Positions 20,307 through 29,446 of a stretch of DNA of 64,000 nt are shown in pieces (within the stretch, counting starts at the first letter, position 1; each line of letters starts with the position of its first letter). This DNA is from Erwinia piriflorinigrans CFBP 5888 (lineage in GTDB: Bacteria; Pseudomonadota; Gammaproteobacteria; Enterobacterales; Enterobacteriaceae). The notes beneath the pieces were generated by a model. The model had not been told where the DNA came from. It was given only the letters and a program-made list of their open reading frames with translations, and searched no databases. The position numbers and the translations under genes are program-made. The stretch is taken from the NCBI RefSeq assembly GCF_001050515.1, contig NZ_CAHS01000006.1, positions 287,739-351,738 on the forward strand. The letters are read 5' to 3'.

Positions 20307-21545
20307 ATGGCAAAAGTATCACTGGAGAAAGACAAGATTAAATTCCTGTTGGTGGAAGGCGTGCATCAGAGTGCAGTTGATAATCTGCGCTCGGCGGGCT
20401 ACACCAACATCGAATTTCATAAGGGCGCACTGGATAGCGAATCGCTGAAAGAATCTATCCGCGATGCGCACTTTATTGGACTGCGTTCGCGTACCCACCT
20501 CACCGAAGAGATCTTCGCTGCGGCGGAGAAACTGGTGGCCGTTGGCTGCTTCTGCATTGGGACTAACCAGGTTGATTTGGACGCTGCGGCGATACGCGGT
20601 ATTCCGGTATTCAATGCGCCATTCTCTAATACTCGCTCCGTCGCTGAGCTGGTTATCGGGGAGCTGCTGTTGATGTTGCGCGGTGTTCCTGCGGCAAACG
20701 CCAAAGCGCACCGTGGTCAGTGGCACAAGCTGGCGGTTGGCTCCTATGAAGCGCGTGGCAAGAAGCTGGGTATCATCGGCTACGGTCATATTGGTATGCA
20801 GCTGGGCGTACTGGCGGAAAGCCTCGGCATGCACGTTTTCTTCTATGATATCGAAAGCAAGCTGCCGCTCGGTAATGCTACCCAGGTTCAACATCTTTCT
20901 GACCTGCTGAATATGAGCGATGTGGTAAGCCTGCATGTGCCGGAAACTCCGTCCACCCAAGATATGATTGGCGCAGAACAGCTGTCGCAGATGAAGCCAG
21001 GCGCACTGCTGATCAACGCCTCACGCGGCACGGTGGTAGATATTCCTGCTTTGTGCAATGCTCTGGCGTCTAAGCATCTGGCGGGCGCGGCAATTGACGT
21101 ATTCCCGGTAGAGCCGGCTACCAACAGCGATCCTTTCAATTCACCGCTGTGTGAGTTTGATAACGTCATCCTGACGCCACATATCGGCGGTTCTACTCAG
21201 GAAGCGCAGGAGAATATCGGTATTGAAGTGGCGGGGAAACTGGCGAAATACTCCGATAACGGCTCTACGCTGTCAGCGGTTAATTTCCCTGAGGCTTCAC
21301 TGCCTATGCATGGGGCCAACGCCAGCCGCCTGATGCATATTCATGAAAACCGTCCCGGCGTACTGACGGCGATTAACCAGATCTTTGCCGAGCAGGGCAT
21401 TAATATCCTCGCTCAGTATCTGCAAACGACCCCGCAGATGGGATATGTGGTGATTGATGTCGAAGCACCGCAGGAAATTGCCGATAAAGCGTTGCAGCTG
21501 ATGAAGGCGATCCCGGGAACCGTCCGCGCCCGTCTGCTTTACTAA
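20307..21545 (+). CDS. serA: D-3-phosphoglycerate dehydrogenase
   Basis: First step of serine synthesis: NAD-dependent oxidation of 3-phosphoglycerate. The ATG at 20307 (MAKVSLEKDKIKFLLVEG) matches E. coli SerA and gives 412 residues; an upstream in-frame ATG at 20253 is not conserved. The Rossmann motif GIIGYGHIGMQLG, the catalytic Arg in NASRGTVVD, the His in TPHIGGSTQEAQ, and a C-terminal ACT domain (about the last 75 residues, HENRPGVLTAINQIF) that binds serine for feedback inhibition are all present. Serine made here supplies the glycine cleavage system downstream. Confidence 0.97.
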   Translation: MAKVSLEKDKIKFLLVEGVHQSAVDNLRSAGYTNIEFHKGALDSESLKESIRDAHFIGLRSRTHLTEEIFAAAEKLVAVGCFCIGTNQVDLDAAAIRGIPVFNAPFSNTRSVAELVIGELLLMLRGVPAANAKAHRGQWHKLAVGSYEARGKKLGIIGYGHIGMQLGVLAESLGMHVFFYDIESKLPLGNATQVQHLSDLLNMSDVVSLHVPETPSTQDMIGAEQLSQMKPGALLINASRGTVVDIPALCNALASKHLAGAAIDVFPVEPATNSDPFNSPLCEFDNVILTPHIGGSTQEAQENIGIEVAGKLAKYSDNGSTLSAVNFPEASLPMHGANASRLMHIHENRPGVLTAINQIFAEQGINILAQYLQTTPQMGYVVIDVEAPQEIADKALQLMKAIPGTVRARLLY

Positions 21546-21552
21546 CGTTCCG

Positions 21553-21594
21553 CTGGCTCAACCCCCCGGCGAAAGCGTCGGGGGGTTGAGCCAG
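21553..21594. terminator. Bidirectional terminator between serA and fau
   Basis: A perfect 16-bp stem (21553-21568 with 21579-21594; ctggctcaaccccccg and its complement) sits between the convergent serA and fau genes. It lacks long T-runs on either side but is very stable and is well placed to stop transcription from both. Confidence 0.8.
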
Positions 21595-21598
21595 CTGA

Positions 21599-22198
21599 TT
21601 AACGCCGCAATGACCATTGCCAAATCTTTGACGGCGTGATCAGCGCTGGTAGCGGCACATCCCACTCCGCCATCGGTAACTGCTCCACCTGCTGACAGTC
21701 ATGCGCCAGCCCCACCGGTAAAAAACCGTGCTGTGGCCAGTTCTGCAACGTTCTGTCGTAAAATCCTCCGCCCATACCCAGTCGTTGCCCTGCCTTATCA
21801 AAGGCCACCAGCGGCACCATCATCACGTCCAGCTCGGAGAGTGGCAGAATATGACGAATATCCAGCGGTGGCTCTGGGATGCGCAGACGGTTGATTGTCA
21901 GAGCGGTTTGTTGGTCATAGCGCATAAACAGCAGATTGCCCGGTGAGAACGGATGCAGCACCGGCAAATACACATTTTGCTTACGTTGCCAGAGGCGGGC
22001 GATGAGTGGGCGTGTATTGAGTTCACCATCGACGGAAAGGAACAGCGCAATGTTTTTCGCTTGCTGTAACGGGGCAAAATTTAGCGCCCGTTCGGCGGCC
22101 TGCACGGCGGCAAGCTGCTGCTGTTCGTCGCTGATTTGGCGGCGCAGCTGGCGGATGTGGTGACGGATATCCTGACGATCGCGCAGGTTGAGGTTCAT
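21599..22198 (-). CDS. fau: 5-formyltetrahydrofolate cyclo-ligase
   Basis: ATP-dependent conversion of 5-formyltetrahydrofolate to 5,10-methenyltetrahydrofolate (also called ygfA). The 199 residues show the family's C-terminal motif VPLVAFDKAGQRLGMGGGFYDR. It lies just downstream of 6S RNA on the same strand, the arrangement known from E. coli where the two are co-transcribed. Its folate role fits the neighbouring serine and glycine one-carbon genes. Confidence 0.93.
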   Translation of the reverse strand: MNLNLRDRQDIRHHIRQLRRQISDEQQQLAAVQAAERALNFAPLQQAKNIALFLSVDGELNTRPLIARLWQRKQNVYLPVLHPFSPGNLLFMRYDQQTALTINRLRIPEPPLDIRHILPLSELDVMMVPLVAFDKAGQRLGMGGGFYDRTLQNWPQHGFLPVGLAHDCQQVEQLPMAEWDVPLPALITPSKIWQWSLRR

Positions 22199-22368
22199 AA
22201 AAGCAGCGTCTCCCGGTACAGGTGCAGTCTGCGGTTAGACATCACGCCTTACCTGAACACCCGATTCGATGTGCTGGATGAGCGTAACGCAAAATCTTGT
22301 TGCAGTGAGTGTAGGTGACGGGGAGGCGAAGGGACAGTCAATGGCTGGGTAGAGCAGGAATAAAAGAG

Positions 22369-22552
22369 GGATCTCCGAGATGCCGCCGCAGGCTGTAACC
22401 CTTGAACCCTTGGTTCAAGATGAGCATGCCGTCGTAACCATCAGGTTTCTCGGACGGACCGAGCATACACACAGGTTACAGAGCGCCACACTCTGTTTGG
22501 TATGAAATATCGGCTCAGGGGACTGGCCCGCTTGCAAACACCTCAGAGAATT
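22369..22552 (-). ncRNA. ssrS: 6S RNA
   Basis: About 184 bases that match E. coli 6S RNA in sequence and position. On the minus strand the 5' part reads ctctgag...gcaagcgggccagtcccctgagccgatatttcat in separate conserved blocks, and the 3' part contains cttgaaccaagggttcaag and ggcggcatctcggaga. The ends pair to form the closing stem (tctctgag with ctcggaga). 6S RNA mimics an open promoter and binds sigma70 RNA polymerase in stationary phase. Exact ends are by alignment from memory and may be off by a few bases. Confidence 0.95.
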
Positions 22553-22593
22553 TTGTCCTTCAACGTCACTCTATCATAGCTAACGGTAAAGTG

Positions 22594-22923
22594 TTATTCG
22601 AAGTTCGTTCCGGTACGTTCAGTAATGCGACCCTGTTCAAGCAATGCCTGTTCGATGGTCTGTTGCAGCATCCGGATACGCTGCTCCATATTTGACGCAT
22701 AGTCACGAGTTTTAGATTTTTCCTGCGCCAACTCATGGCAAATATTCAGGGCAGCAATAAAAACTAACTGCTCGGTATTCGTGACTCTAGTGCGAACTTT
22801 TAAGTCTTGCAACCGTTGATTGAGGTCTTCAGCAGCCAGGTTCAGCGCATCTTGCTGTTCCGGCGGACAATTTACTCGTAATGAACGGCCAAAAATTTGA
22901 AGATCTACCGGTTGTGCAGACAT
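22594..22923 (-). CDS. zapA: Cell division protein ZapA
   Basis: Small protein that binds FtsZ and bundles its filaments at the division ring. The start at 22923 ([19 protein letters not shown]) follows aggatggtga and gives 109 residues, equal to E. coli ZapA; an upstream in-frame start at 22959 is not conserved. The C-terminal half is a coiled coil ([19 protein letters not shown]). It is divergent from ygfB. Confidence 0.96.
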   Translation of the reverse strand: MSAQPVDLQIFGRSLRVNCPPEQQDALNLAAEDLNQRLQDLKVRTRVTNTEQLVFIAALNICHELAQEKSKTRDYASNMEQRIRMLQQTIEQALLEQGRITERTGTNFE

Positions 22924-23093
22924 GTCACCATCCTGACTGATTACTGTACCCGCAATCATCCTTACCGCTCAAGGGCTTGGAACGGGCGTCACTATAACTA
23001 CCCCAAATATAAGAAACAACCCCTTTCTGGAATCATCGAGGCACCTGGTGGTAGCATAACATGAACTTATTCAGCCAACGACGGCCAAAACGT

Positions 23094-23672
23094 ATGTCAC
23101 TAACTAATATCATGCCGGGCTACAACGCTCTGGCCTCAGTACTTACCCAGCAGGGTGTTGCCATGACTCCTGCCGAAATGCATGGTCTGATCAGCGGATT
23201 AATCTGCGGCGGCAGCGGTGACCGCTGGCAGACCCAAGTGCACGATCTAACCAACGAGGGGATGGCCTGGTCACAGGTGCTGGCTCTGCCTCTGCAAGAG
23301 CTGCACGACGCCACGGGCAATGCGCTGGAAGATGACGGCTTCCTGTTTCAGCTTTACCTGCCGGATGATGATGACATCAGCGTATTTGACCGCGCCGATG
23401 CCCTTGCTGGCTGGGTCAACCACTTCTTGTTGGGATTAGGCGTCACGCAGCCAAAACTCGACAAGGTGAAGGGAGAGACCGGCGAAGCGATCGACGATTT
23501 ACGCACTATTGCCCAGCTCGGTTATGATGAAGATGAAGATCAGGAAGAGTTGGAGCAGTCTCTGGAAGAGGTCGTGGAGTATGTGCGCGTAGCCGCATTA
23601 CTGTGCCACGATACCTTTACCCGAGTGGTAGCGCCCACCAACGTCGAAATGAAAAAACCGACGCTGCATTAA
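23094..23672 (+). CDS. ygfB: UPF0149 protein YgfB
   Basis: Member of the UPF0149/YgfB family, about 192 residues, rich in acidic residues. Recognisable segments are [27 protein letters not shown] and [16 protein letters not shown]. The start at 23094 ([11 protein letters not shown]) fits E. coli YgfB; an ATG 33 bases upstream (23061) has a somewhat better purine-rich leader, so the N-terminus is uncertain. It heads the ygfB-pepP-ubiH-ubiI gene run. Confidence 0.9.
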   Translation: MSLTNIMPGYNALASVLTQQGVAMTPAEMHGLISGLICGGSGDRWQTQVHDLTNEGMAWSQVLALPLQELHDATGNALEDDGFLFQLYLPDDDDISVFDRADALAGWVNHFLLGLGVTQPKLDKVKGETGEAIDDLRTIAQLGYDEDEDQEELEQSLEEVVEYVRVAALLCHDTFTRVVAPTNVEMKKPTLH

Positions 23673-23723
23673 GGGAAATCCCCCGACAGTGGTGATTTAA
23701 CGGATTTGCATTCAGGAGGTTGA

Positions 23724-25040
23724 ATGACCCAGCAAGAGTTTTTGCGTCGCCGCCAGGCGCTGTTAATGAAAATGGCCCCGGCCAGTGCGGCGTTAATTTT
23801 TGCCGCCCCGGAAGTCACGCGCAGCAACGACAGCGAATATCCTTATCGGCAGAACAGTGATTTCTGGTACTTCACCGGCTTTAACGAGCCGGAAGCCGTG
23901 CTGCTGCTGATAAAAAGCGCAGATAATCACAGTCACAGCGTGTTATTCAACCGTGTGCGTGACCTGACCGCTGAAATCTGGTTTGGACGTCGCCTCGGGC
24001 AGGACGCCGCGCCTGAAACGCTGGCGGTGGACCGGGCATTACCGTGGGATGATATGGCAGATCAGCTCCATCTGTTGCTGAACGGGCTGGATGTTGTTTA
24101 TCACGCGCAGGGGCAGTATGCCTTTGCTGACGGCATCGTTTTTAGCGCGTTAGAGAAACTGCGTCAGGGTTCACGCCAGAATCTCTCTGCACCTGCCACG
24201 CTCACCGACTGGCGGCCGTGGGTACATGAACTGCGTCTGATTAAATCTCCTGAAGAACAGGCCGTACTGCGTGAAGCTGGACGTATCAGCGCGTTGGCCC
24301 ATACGCGAGCCATGCAGCAGTCGCGTCCCGGTATGTTTGAGTATCAGCTGGAGGGGGAAATCCAACACGAATTCAATCGCCACGGCGCGCGTTTCCCCTC
24401 CTATAACACCATTGTCGGGTCGGGTGAAAACGCCTGCATCCTGCACTACACCGAAAACGAAAGTCAGATGCGCGATGGCCAGCTGGTACTGATAGACGCT
24501 GGCTGTGAATTGCAAGGCTATGCCGGAGATATTACACGCACTTTTCCGGTAGGCGGCAAGTTCAGCGCTCCGCAGCGCGCCGTCTACGATATTGTGCTGG
24601 CCTCGCTCAACCGTGCGCTGGAACTGTATCGCCCCGGCACCAGCATCCGTGAGGTGACGGCGCAAGTGCTGGAAATTATGGTTAGTGGACTGGTTAAACT
24701 AGGGATAATGCAGGGCGATCCTGACATCCTGATTGCTGAAAATGCCCACCGCCAGTTCTTTATGCACGGGTTAAGTCACTGGCTTGGGCTGGACGTCCAT
24801 GACGTGGGTCACTACGGTGTCGATCGTGACCGCATCCTGCAACCGGGCATGGTGCTGACCATAGAACCCGGTCTGTATATTGCCCCGGATGCTGATGTAC
24901 CGCCTGAGTATCGCGGTATCGGCATTCGTATTGAAGATGACATTATTATCACCGTCGATGGCAATGAGAACCTGACTGATTCGGTGGTCAAAGATGCCGA
25001 TGACATTGAAGCCCTGATGGCGGCAGCGAAACGTCCATGA
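23724..25040 (+). CDS. pepP: Xaa-Pro aminopeptidase P
   Basis: Cytosolic metallopeptidase that removes an N-terminal residue preceding proline. The 438 residues comprise an N-terminal creatinase-like domain and a C-terminal pita-bread domain with the dimanganese ligands: Asp in LIDAGCELQGYAGDITR, His in HGLSHWLGLDVHDVG, and Glu in TIEPGLY and IRIEDD. The ATG follows caggaggttga. It overlaps ubiH by 4 bases (ATGA), as in E. coli. Confidence 0.97.
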   Translation: MTQQEFLRRRQALLMKMAPASAALIFAAPEVTRSNDSEYPYRQNSDFWYFTGFNEPEAVLLLIKSADNHSHSVLFNRVRDLTAEIWFGRRLGQDAAPETLAVDRALPWDDMADQLHLLLNGLDVVYHAQGQYAFADGIVFSALEKLRQGSRQNLSAPATLTDWRPWVHELRLIKSPEEQAVLREAGRISALAHTRAMQQSRPGMFEYQLEGEIQHEFNRHGARFPSYNTIVGSGENACILHYTENESQMRDGQLVLIDAGCELQGYAGDITRTFPVGGKFSAPQRAVYDIVLASLNRALELYRPGTSIREVTAQVLEIMVSGLVKLGIMQGDPDILIAENAHRQFFMHGLSHWLGLDVHDVGHYGVDRDRILQPGMVLTIEPGLYIAPDADVPPEYRGIGIRIEDDIIITVDGNENLTDSVVKDADDIEALMAAAKRP

Positions 25041-26215
25041 GCATCATTATCGCAGGAGGAGGGATGGCCGGCGCCACGCTGGCGCTGGCTATTTCTCATT
25101 TAACCCAGGGAAAACTGGCGGTGACGCTGGTGGAAGCCAACGAGCCTGCCGGTCGTGCCCATCCGGGTTACGACGGGCGCGCTATCGCCCTGGCGGAAGG
25201 CACCCGTCAGCAGCTGGCGGCGATTGATCTCTGGCCGTTACTGGCTCCGGTCGCTACCGCCATTACCCAGGTTCACGTTAGCGATCGCGGCCACGCCAGC
25301 TTTGTCTCACTCGATGCTGCTGATTACGGCGTATCGGCATTAGGGCAGGTGGTCGAACTGCATGATGTCGGGCAAAGATTGTTTGCTCGTTTACAGCAGT
25401 CACCCGGCATCACCCTGTGCTGCCCGGATAAGGTCGCCGGGGTCGAACGCTCGCAGGATAGCGTCAGCGTCACGCTGACCAGCGGCAAACGACTTGATGG
25501 TGAATTGCTGGTGGCGGCGGACGGCGCACGCTCACAGGTTGCCGCCGCCTGCGGTATGCAGTGGCAAAGCGCGGATTACCAGCAGCTGGCGGTGATTGCC
25601 AATGTGTCCAGCGAGCTGGCGCATCAGGGGCGGGCCTTTGAACGTTTTACCCGGCACGGGCCGCTGGCGCTGCTGCCGATGTCAGAGGGTCGCAGCTCGC
25701 TGGTGTGGTGCCATCCGCTGGCAGAGAAAGCGGCGGTGGACGGCTGGAGCAATGAGGAGTTCCTTGCGCGTCTACAACGCGCTTTTGGCTGGCGGCTTGG
25801 GCGGCTGAAGCAGGTTGGGCAACGGCACAGCTATCCGTTGCAGTTACAGACCGCCACTCAGCATATTTCCCATCGTCTGGCGCTGGTCGGCAATGCCGCG
25901 CAGACCCTGCACCCTATTGCGGGTCAGGGATTTAACCTTGGTATACGTGACGTCATGTCACTGGCGGAAACGCTGGCAGCGGCCTGGCGCAGCCAGCGGG
26001 GCGTGGGTGATTATGCCACGCTGCAACACTATCAGCAGCGTCGCCGGCCGGACGCAAGGGCCACTATCGGCATTACGGATGGGCTGGTCAGAATGTTTGC
26101 CAACCGCTATGCGCCGCTGGTGATTGGGCGCAATCTGGGACTGATGGCGATGGACAACCTGCCGCCGTTACGTAATTTGCTTGCCGAGCGCACTCTGGGC
26201 TGGGTTAAGCGTTGA
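25037..26215 (+). CDS. ubiH: 2-octaprenyl-6-methoxyphenol hydroxylase
   Basis: FAD monooxygenase of ubiquinone synthesis. The 392 residues begin with the dinucleotide-binding IIAGGGMAGATLALAIS, have the DGARS motif near the middle and the second FAD motif GNAAQTLHPIAGQGFNLGIRD. The ATG overlaps the pepP stop, indicating translational coupling. It lies beside its paralogue ubiI. Confidence 0.95.
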   Translation: MSIIIAGGGMAGATLALAISHLTQGKLAVTLVEANEPAGRAHPGYDGRAIALAEGTRQQLAAIDLWPLLAPVATAITQVHVSDRGHASFVSLDAADYGVSALGQVVELHDVGQRLFARLQQSPGITLCCPDKVAGVERSQDSVSVTLTSGKRLDGELLVAADGARSQVAAACGMQWQSADYQQLAVIANVSSELAHQGRAFERFTRHGPLALLPMSEGRSSLVWCHPLAEKAAVDGWSNEEFLARLQRAFGWRLGRLKQVGQRHSYPLQLQTATQHISHRLALVGNAAQTLHPIAGQGFNLGIRDVMSLAETLAAAWRSQRGVGDYATLQHYQQRRRPDARATIGITDGLVRMFANRYAPLVIGRNLGLMAMDNLPPLRNLLAERTLGWVKR

Positions 26216-26228
26216 GGAGAAAGCAGTA

Positions 26229-27431
26229 ATGCAAAGCTATGATGTGATCATCGCCGGTGGCGGCATGGTTGGACTGGCGGTGGCCTGTGGTTTACAGGGC
26301 AGCGGACTGCGCGTGGCGGTGCTGGAGCGTGAACAACCGGTCACGCCAGCCAACGATGCGCCGCATGCGCTGCGTGTTTCGGCAATTAACGCGGCCAGCG
26401 AACGTTTGCTCCAGCATCTTGGCGTGTGGAGCCAGATCCTGGGTATGCGCGCCAGCGCCTATCACGGTATGGAAGTTTGGGATCGCGACAGTTTCGGTCA
26501 TATCGCCTTTGACGATGAGCAGCAGGGCCTGGCGCATCTCGGTCATATTATTGAAAATAATGTGATCCATCAGGCGCTGTGGCAGCGTGCGCAGCAGCTA
26601 AGTGATATCACGCTGCTTGCTCCCGCCGAGCTACAGCAGGTGGCCTTTGGCGATAAAGAAGCCTTTGTCACCTTACAGGATGGCAGCATGATGACCGCCC
26701 GCCTGCTGGTAGCGGCAGACGGAGCCAATTCCTGGCTGCGCAACAAAGCTGATATCCCACTCACCTTCTGGGATTACCAGCATCATGCGCTGGTCGCCAA
26801 TATCCGCACGGAGAAACCGCATCAGTCTGTCGCACGCCAGGTGTTTCACGGTGACGGTATCCTCGCCTTTCTGCCACTTAGCGATCCGCATCTCAGCTCC
26901 ATCGTCTGGTCGCTGCCGCCACAGGAATCGTCACGTCTGAAGGAGATGCCGGAAGCACTGTTTAATCAACAGCTGTCGGTGAGCTTTGATCTGCGCCTCG
27001 GTTTGTGTGAGCTGGCCAGCGAGCGTAAAACTTTCCCATTGATGGGGCGTTACGCGCGCAGCTTTGCTGCCCATCGTCTGGCGCTGGTCGGCGATGCCGC
27101 CCACACCATTCATCCGCTGGCGGGGCAGGGGGTTAACCTCGGCTTTATGGATGCGGCTGAATTAATCGGTGAAGTACGCCGCCTGCACCAGCAGGGCAAA
27201 GATATCGGTCAGCACCTCTATCTGCGCCGCTACGAGCGCAGCCGTAAACATAGCGCCGCAGTGATGCTGGCCAGCATGCAGGGGTTCCGCGAACTGTTTG
27301 ACGGCAATCATCCGGCGAAAAAAATGCTGCGTGATATCGGCCTGGCGCTGGCTGATAACCTGCCGGGGGTTAAGCCACGGCTGTTAAAACAGGCGATGGG
27401 CCTGCACGATTTGCCCGACTGGCTGCGCTAG
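26229..27431 (+). CDS. ubiI: 2-octaprenylphenol hydroxylase UbiI
   Basis: FAD monooxygenase that hydroxylates C5 of the ubiquinone ring (formerly visC). The start at 26229 (MQSYDVIIAGGGMVG) follows tgaggag and gives 400 residues; an earlier frame start lies inside ubiH. FAD motifs IIAGGGMVGLAVA, DGANSWLR and GDAAHTIHPLAGQGVNLGF are intact. It ends the operon, before a clear terminator. Confidence 0.95.
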   Translation: MQSYDVIIAGGGMVGLAVACGLQGSGLRVAVLEREQPVTPANDAPHALRVSAINAASERLLQHLGVWSQILGMRASAYHGMEVWDRDSFGHIAFDDEQQGLAHLGHIIENNVIHQALWQRAQQLSDITLLAPAELQQVAFGDKEAFVTLQDGSMMTARLLVAADGANSWLRNKADIPLTFWDYQHHALVANIRTEKPHQSVARQVFHGDGILAFLPLSDPHLSSIVWSLPPQESSRLKEMPEALFNQQLSVSFDLRLGLCELASERKTFPLMGRYARSFAAHRLALVGDAAHTIHPLAGQGVNLGFMDAAELIGEVRRLHQQGKDIGQHLYLRRYERSRKHSAAVMLASMQGFRELFDGNHPAKKMLRDIGLALADNLPGVKPRLLKQAMGLHDLPDWLR

Positions 27432-27448
27432 CGCCAGACGTGTTAATG

Positions 27449-27469
27449 GGGGCTTCGGCCCCTTTTTTT
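27449..27469 (+). terminator. Intrinsic terminator after ubiI
   Basis: A 5-bp GC stem (ggggc / gcccc) closed by the stable TTCG tetraloop is followed by seven T. It ends the ygfB-pepP-ubiH-ubiI transcript. Confidence 0.92.
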
Positions 27470-27870
27470 ATTGCCGCACGTCCCTTTAATCAACATGGTG
27501 CAATCCGAGCCCCATTTTCGAGCATCGTTTGAAATATTCTAATCTTACCTGATTATTCGCATTAGTTTAAATAATGTCATAAGCGCCTCCATGCAGTCAT
27601 TTTTTATTAGGTACGCATAAATCCTTTGTTTTTGAACTGCTTTTTAAAGGGATATTTGCCATTTATGTGCGTCAATTCGCGTTTTTCCAGTGAAAAAAAA
27701 CTAGAAACTCAACGGCGGTGCATTTTGCCTTCACCTGGATTCAACCTCGTTTACCTTATGGTTAATGGGCAAATTCGGTGATAAGTTCAGCGTAAGGATA
27801 ACGTTTGCGCCCGGCCGCCGATGGCGGTAACAGGCGCTGCCAGCAACCGGATATCAGCCACAGGAAGAAT
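27470..27870 (+). other. gcvT upstream regulatory region
   Basis: About 400 bases, AT-rich at 27520-27720 and GC-rich near gcvT. In E. coli gcvTHP is controlled by GcvA, GcvR, Lrp and PurR, so AT-rich Lrp/GcvA targets are expected here; I cannot point to exact sites. I see no glycine riboswitch. A small hairpin (ccgccgatggcgg) is at 27814-27826, and a frame is open into gcvT from 27805 but is not conserved. Confidence 0.5.
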
Positions 27871-28968
27871 ATGACCCAGCAAACCCCGTTATTCGCACAG
27901 CACCAGGCCAGCGGCGCAAGGATGGTGGATTTTCATGGATGGATGATGCCGTTGCACTACGGTTCGCAAATGGATGAACACCATGCGGTACGCCGTGATG
28001 CCGGTATGTTCGACGTCTCTCATATGACCATTGTCGATCTGCATGGCGCACGCACCCGTGAGTTTCTGCGTTATCTGCTGGCAAATGATGTCGCCAAACT
28101 GACCCAGCCAGGCAAAGCCCTGTATACCGCGATGCTGAACGCCTCTGCCGGGGTGATCGACGATCTTATCGTCTACTTTATCCACGAAGATTTTTTCCGT
28201 CTGGTGGTGAACTCTGCCACGCGTGAGAAGGACTTGGCGTGGATCGCACAGCATGCGGCGGCATACGGCGTTGAGTTGACTGAGCGCAACGATCTGTCGC
28301 TGATCGCGGTGCAGGGGCCTAACGCGCAGCAAAAAGCGCAAAGGGTATTTGATGATGCCCAACGTGATGTCGTCAGTGGGATGAAACCCTTCTTTGGCGT
28401 GCAGGCGGGTGAACTGTTTATCGCCACCACCGGTTATACCGGAGAACCGGGTTATGAAATCGCCCTGCCGAATGAGCAGGCGGCGGAACTCTGGCAGCAG
28501 CTGCTGGCCGCCGGAGTCAAGCCCGCCGGGCTTGGCGCACGCGATACGCTGCGCCTTGAAGCCGGTATGAATCTGTACGGTCAGGAGATGGACGAGACGG
28601 TTTCCCCGCTGGCCGCCAATATGGGCTGGACCATCGGCTGGGAACCGTCAGACCGCCAGTTTATCGGACGCGAGATGCTGGAGATGCAGCGCGCCAAAGG
28701 GACGGAACGGCTGGTCGGTCTGATTATGACTGAAAAAGGGGTGCTGCGTAACGCGCTTCCGGTGCGCTTCAGCGATGCAGACGGCAACATGGTTGAAGGC
28801 GTAATCACCAGCGGTTCGTTCTCTCCGACACTGGGGTGCAGCATTGCCCTGGCCCGTGTCCCGGCCGGTATTGGCGAACAGGCGGTGGTACAAATCCGCA
28901 ACCGCGCCATGCCGGTAACCGTGACCAAACCTGTTTTTGTCCGCGCCGGTAAACCGGTTACGCACTAA
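27871..28968 (+). CDS. gcvT: Glycine cleavage T-protein (aminomethyltransferase)
   Basis: Transfers the methylene group from the H-protein arm to tetrahydrofolate and releases ammonia. The ATG at 27871 ([12 protein letters not shown]) follows aggaag and gives 365 residues, one more than E. coli. Folate-binding segments include [17 protein letters not shown] and DVSHM at the N-terminus, and [21 protein letters not shown] in two conserved blocks later. First gene of gcvTHP. Confidence 0.96.
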   Translation: MTQQTPLFAQHQASGARMVDFHGWMMPLHYGSQMDEHHAVRRDAGMFDVSHMTIVDLHGARTREFLRYLLANDVAKLTQPGKALYTAMLNASAGVIDDLIVYFIHEDFFRLVVNSATREKDLAWIAQHAAAYGVELTERNDLSLIAVQGPNAQQKAQRVFDDAQRDVVSGMKPFFGVQAGELFIATTGYTGEPGYEIALPNEQAAELWQQLLAAGVKPAGLGARDTLRLEAGMNLYGQEMDETVSPLAANMGWTIGWEPSDRQFIGREMLEMQRAKGTERLVGLIMTEKGVLRNALPVRFSDADGNMVEGVITSGSFSPTLGCSIALARVPAGIGEQAVVQIRNRAMPVTVTKPVFVRAGKPVTH

Positions 28969-28991
28969 TTTTGTCTCCCGGAGATATTTCA

Positions 28992-29378
28992 ATGAGCAAT
29001 GTACCGAATGAACTCAAATACCGCGACAGCCACGAATGGGTGCGCAAAGAAGCGGATGGCAGCTACAGCGTAGGCATTACCGAGCATGCACAGGAGCTGC
29101 TTGGCGACATGGTGTTTGTCGATTTGCCTGAAGTGGGCAATCACTACAGCCAGGGCGACGACTGTGCTGTAGCAGAATCGGTAAAAGCGGCCTCGGATAT
29201 TTATGCCCCGCTCAGTGGCGAAATCATCGAGGTCAACAGTGCGCTGGCATCGGAGCCGGAGCGGGTCAACAGCGCCCCGTACGGTGACGGCTGGCTGTTC
29301 CGTATGAAGGCCAGCGATGAGAGCGAGCTGGCAACCCTGCTGGACGCTGCGGCTTACCAGACAGCGATCGCTGAATAG
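28992..29378 (+). CDS. gcvH: Glycine cleavage H-protein
   Basis: Lipoylated carrier that shuttles the aminomethyl intermediate between GcvP, GcvT and lipoamide dehydrogenase. The ATG at 28992 follows ggagat and gives 128 residues. The lipoyl-lysine is Lys65 in [13 protein letters not shown]. It lies 23 bases after gcvT and 68 before gcvP. Confidence 0.97.
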   Translation: MSNVPNELKYRDSHEWVRKEADGSYSVGITEHAQELLGDMVFVDLPEVGNHYSQGDDCAVAESVKAASDIYAPLSGEIIEVNSALASEPERVNSAPYGDGWLFRMKASDESELATLLDAAAYQTAIAE

Positions 29379-29446
29379 CTTTGTCACCACGGCGCGGCTC
29401 GAACCCCGCGCTCCGTTTCACCCGTCCCATGCAGGATTGACCGCCC

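Noticed and set aside
27470..27870. Glycine riboswitch before gcvT
   Set aside because: I found no paired aptamer-like purine-rich cores; enterobacterial gcv operons are normally controlled by GcvA and Lrp instead.
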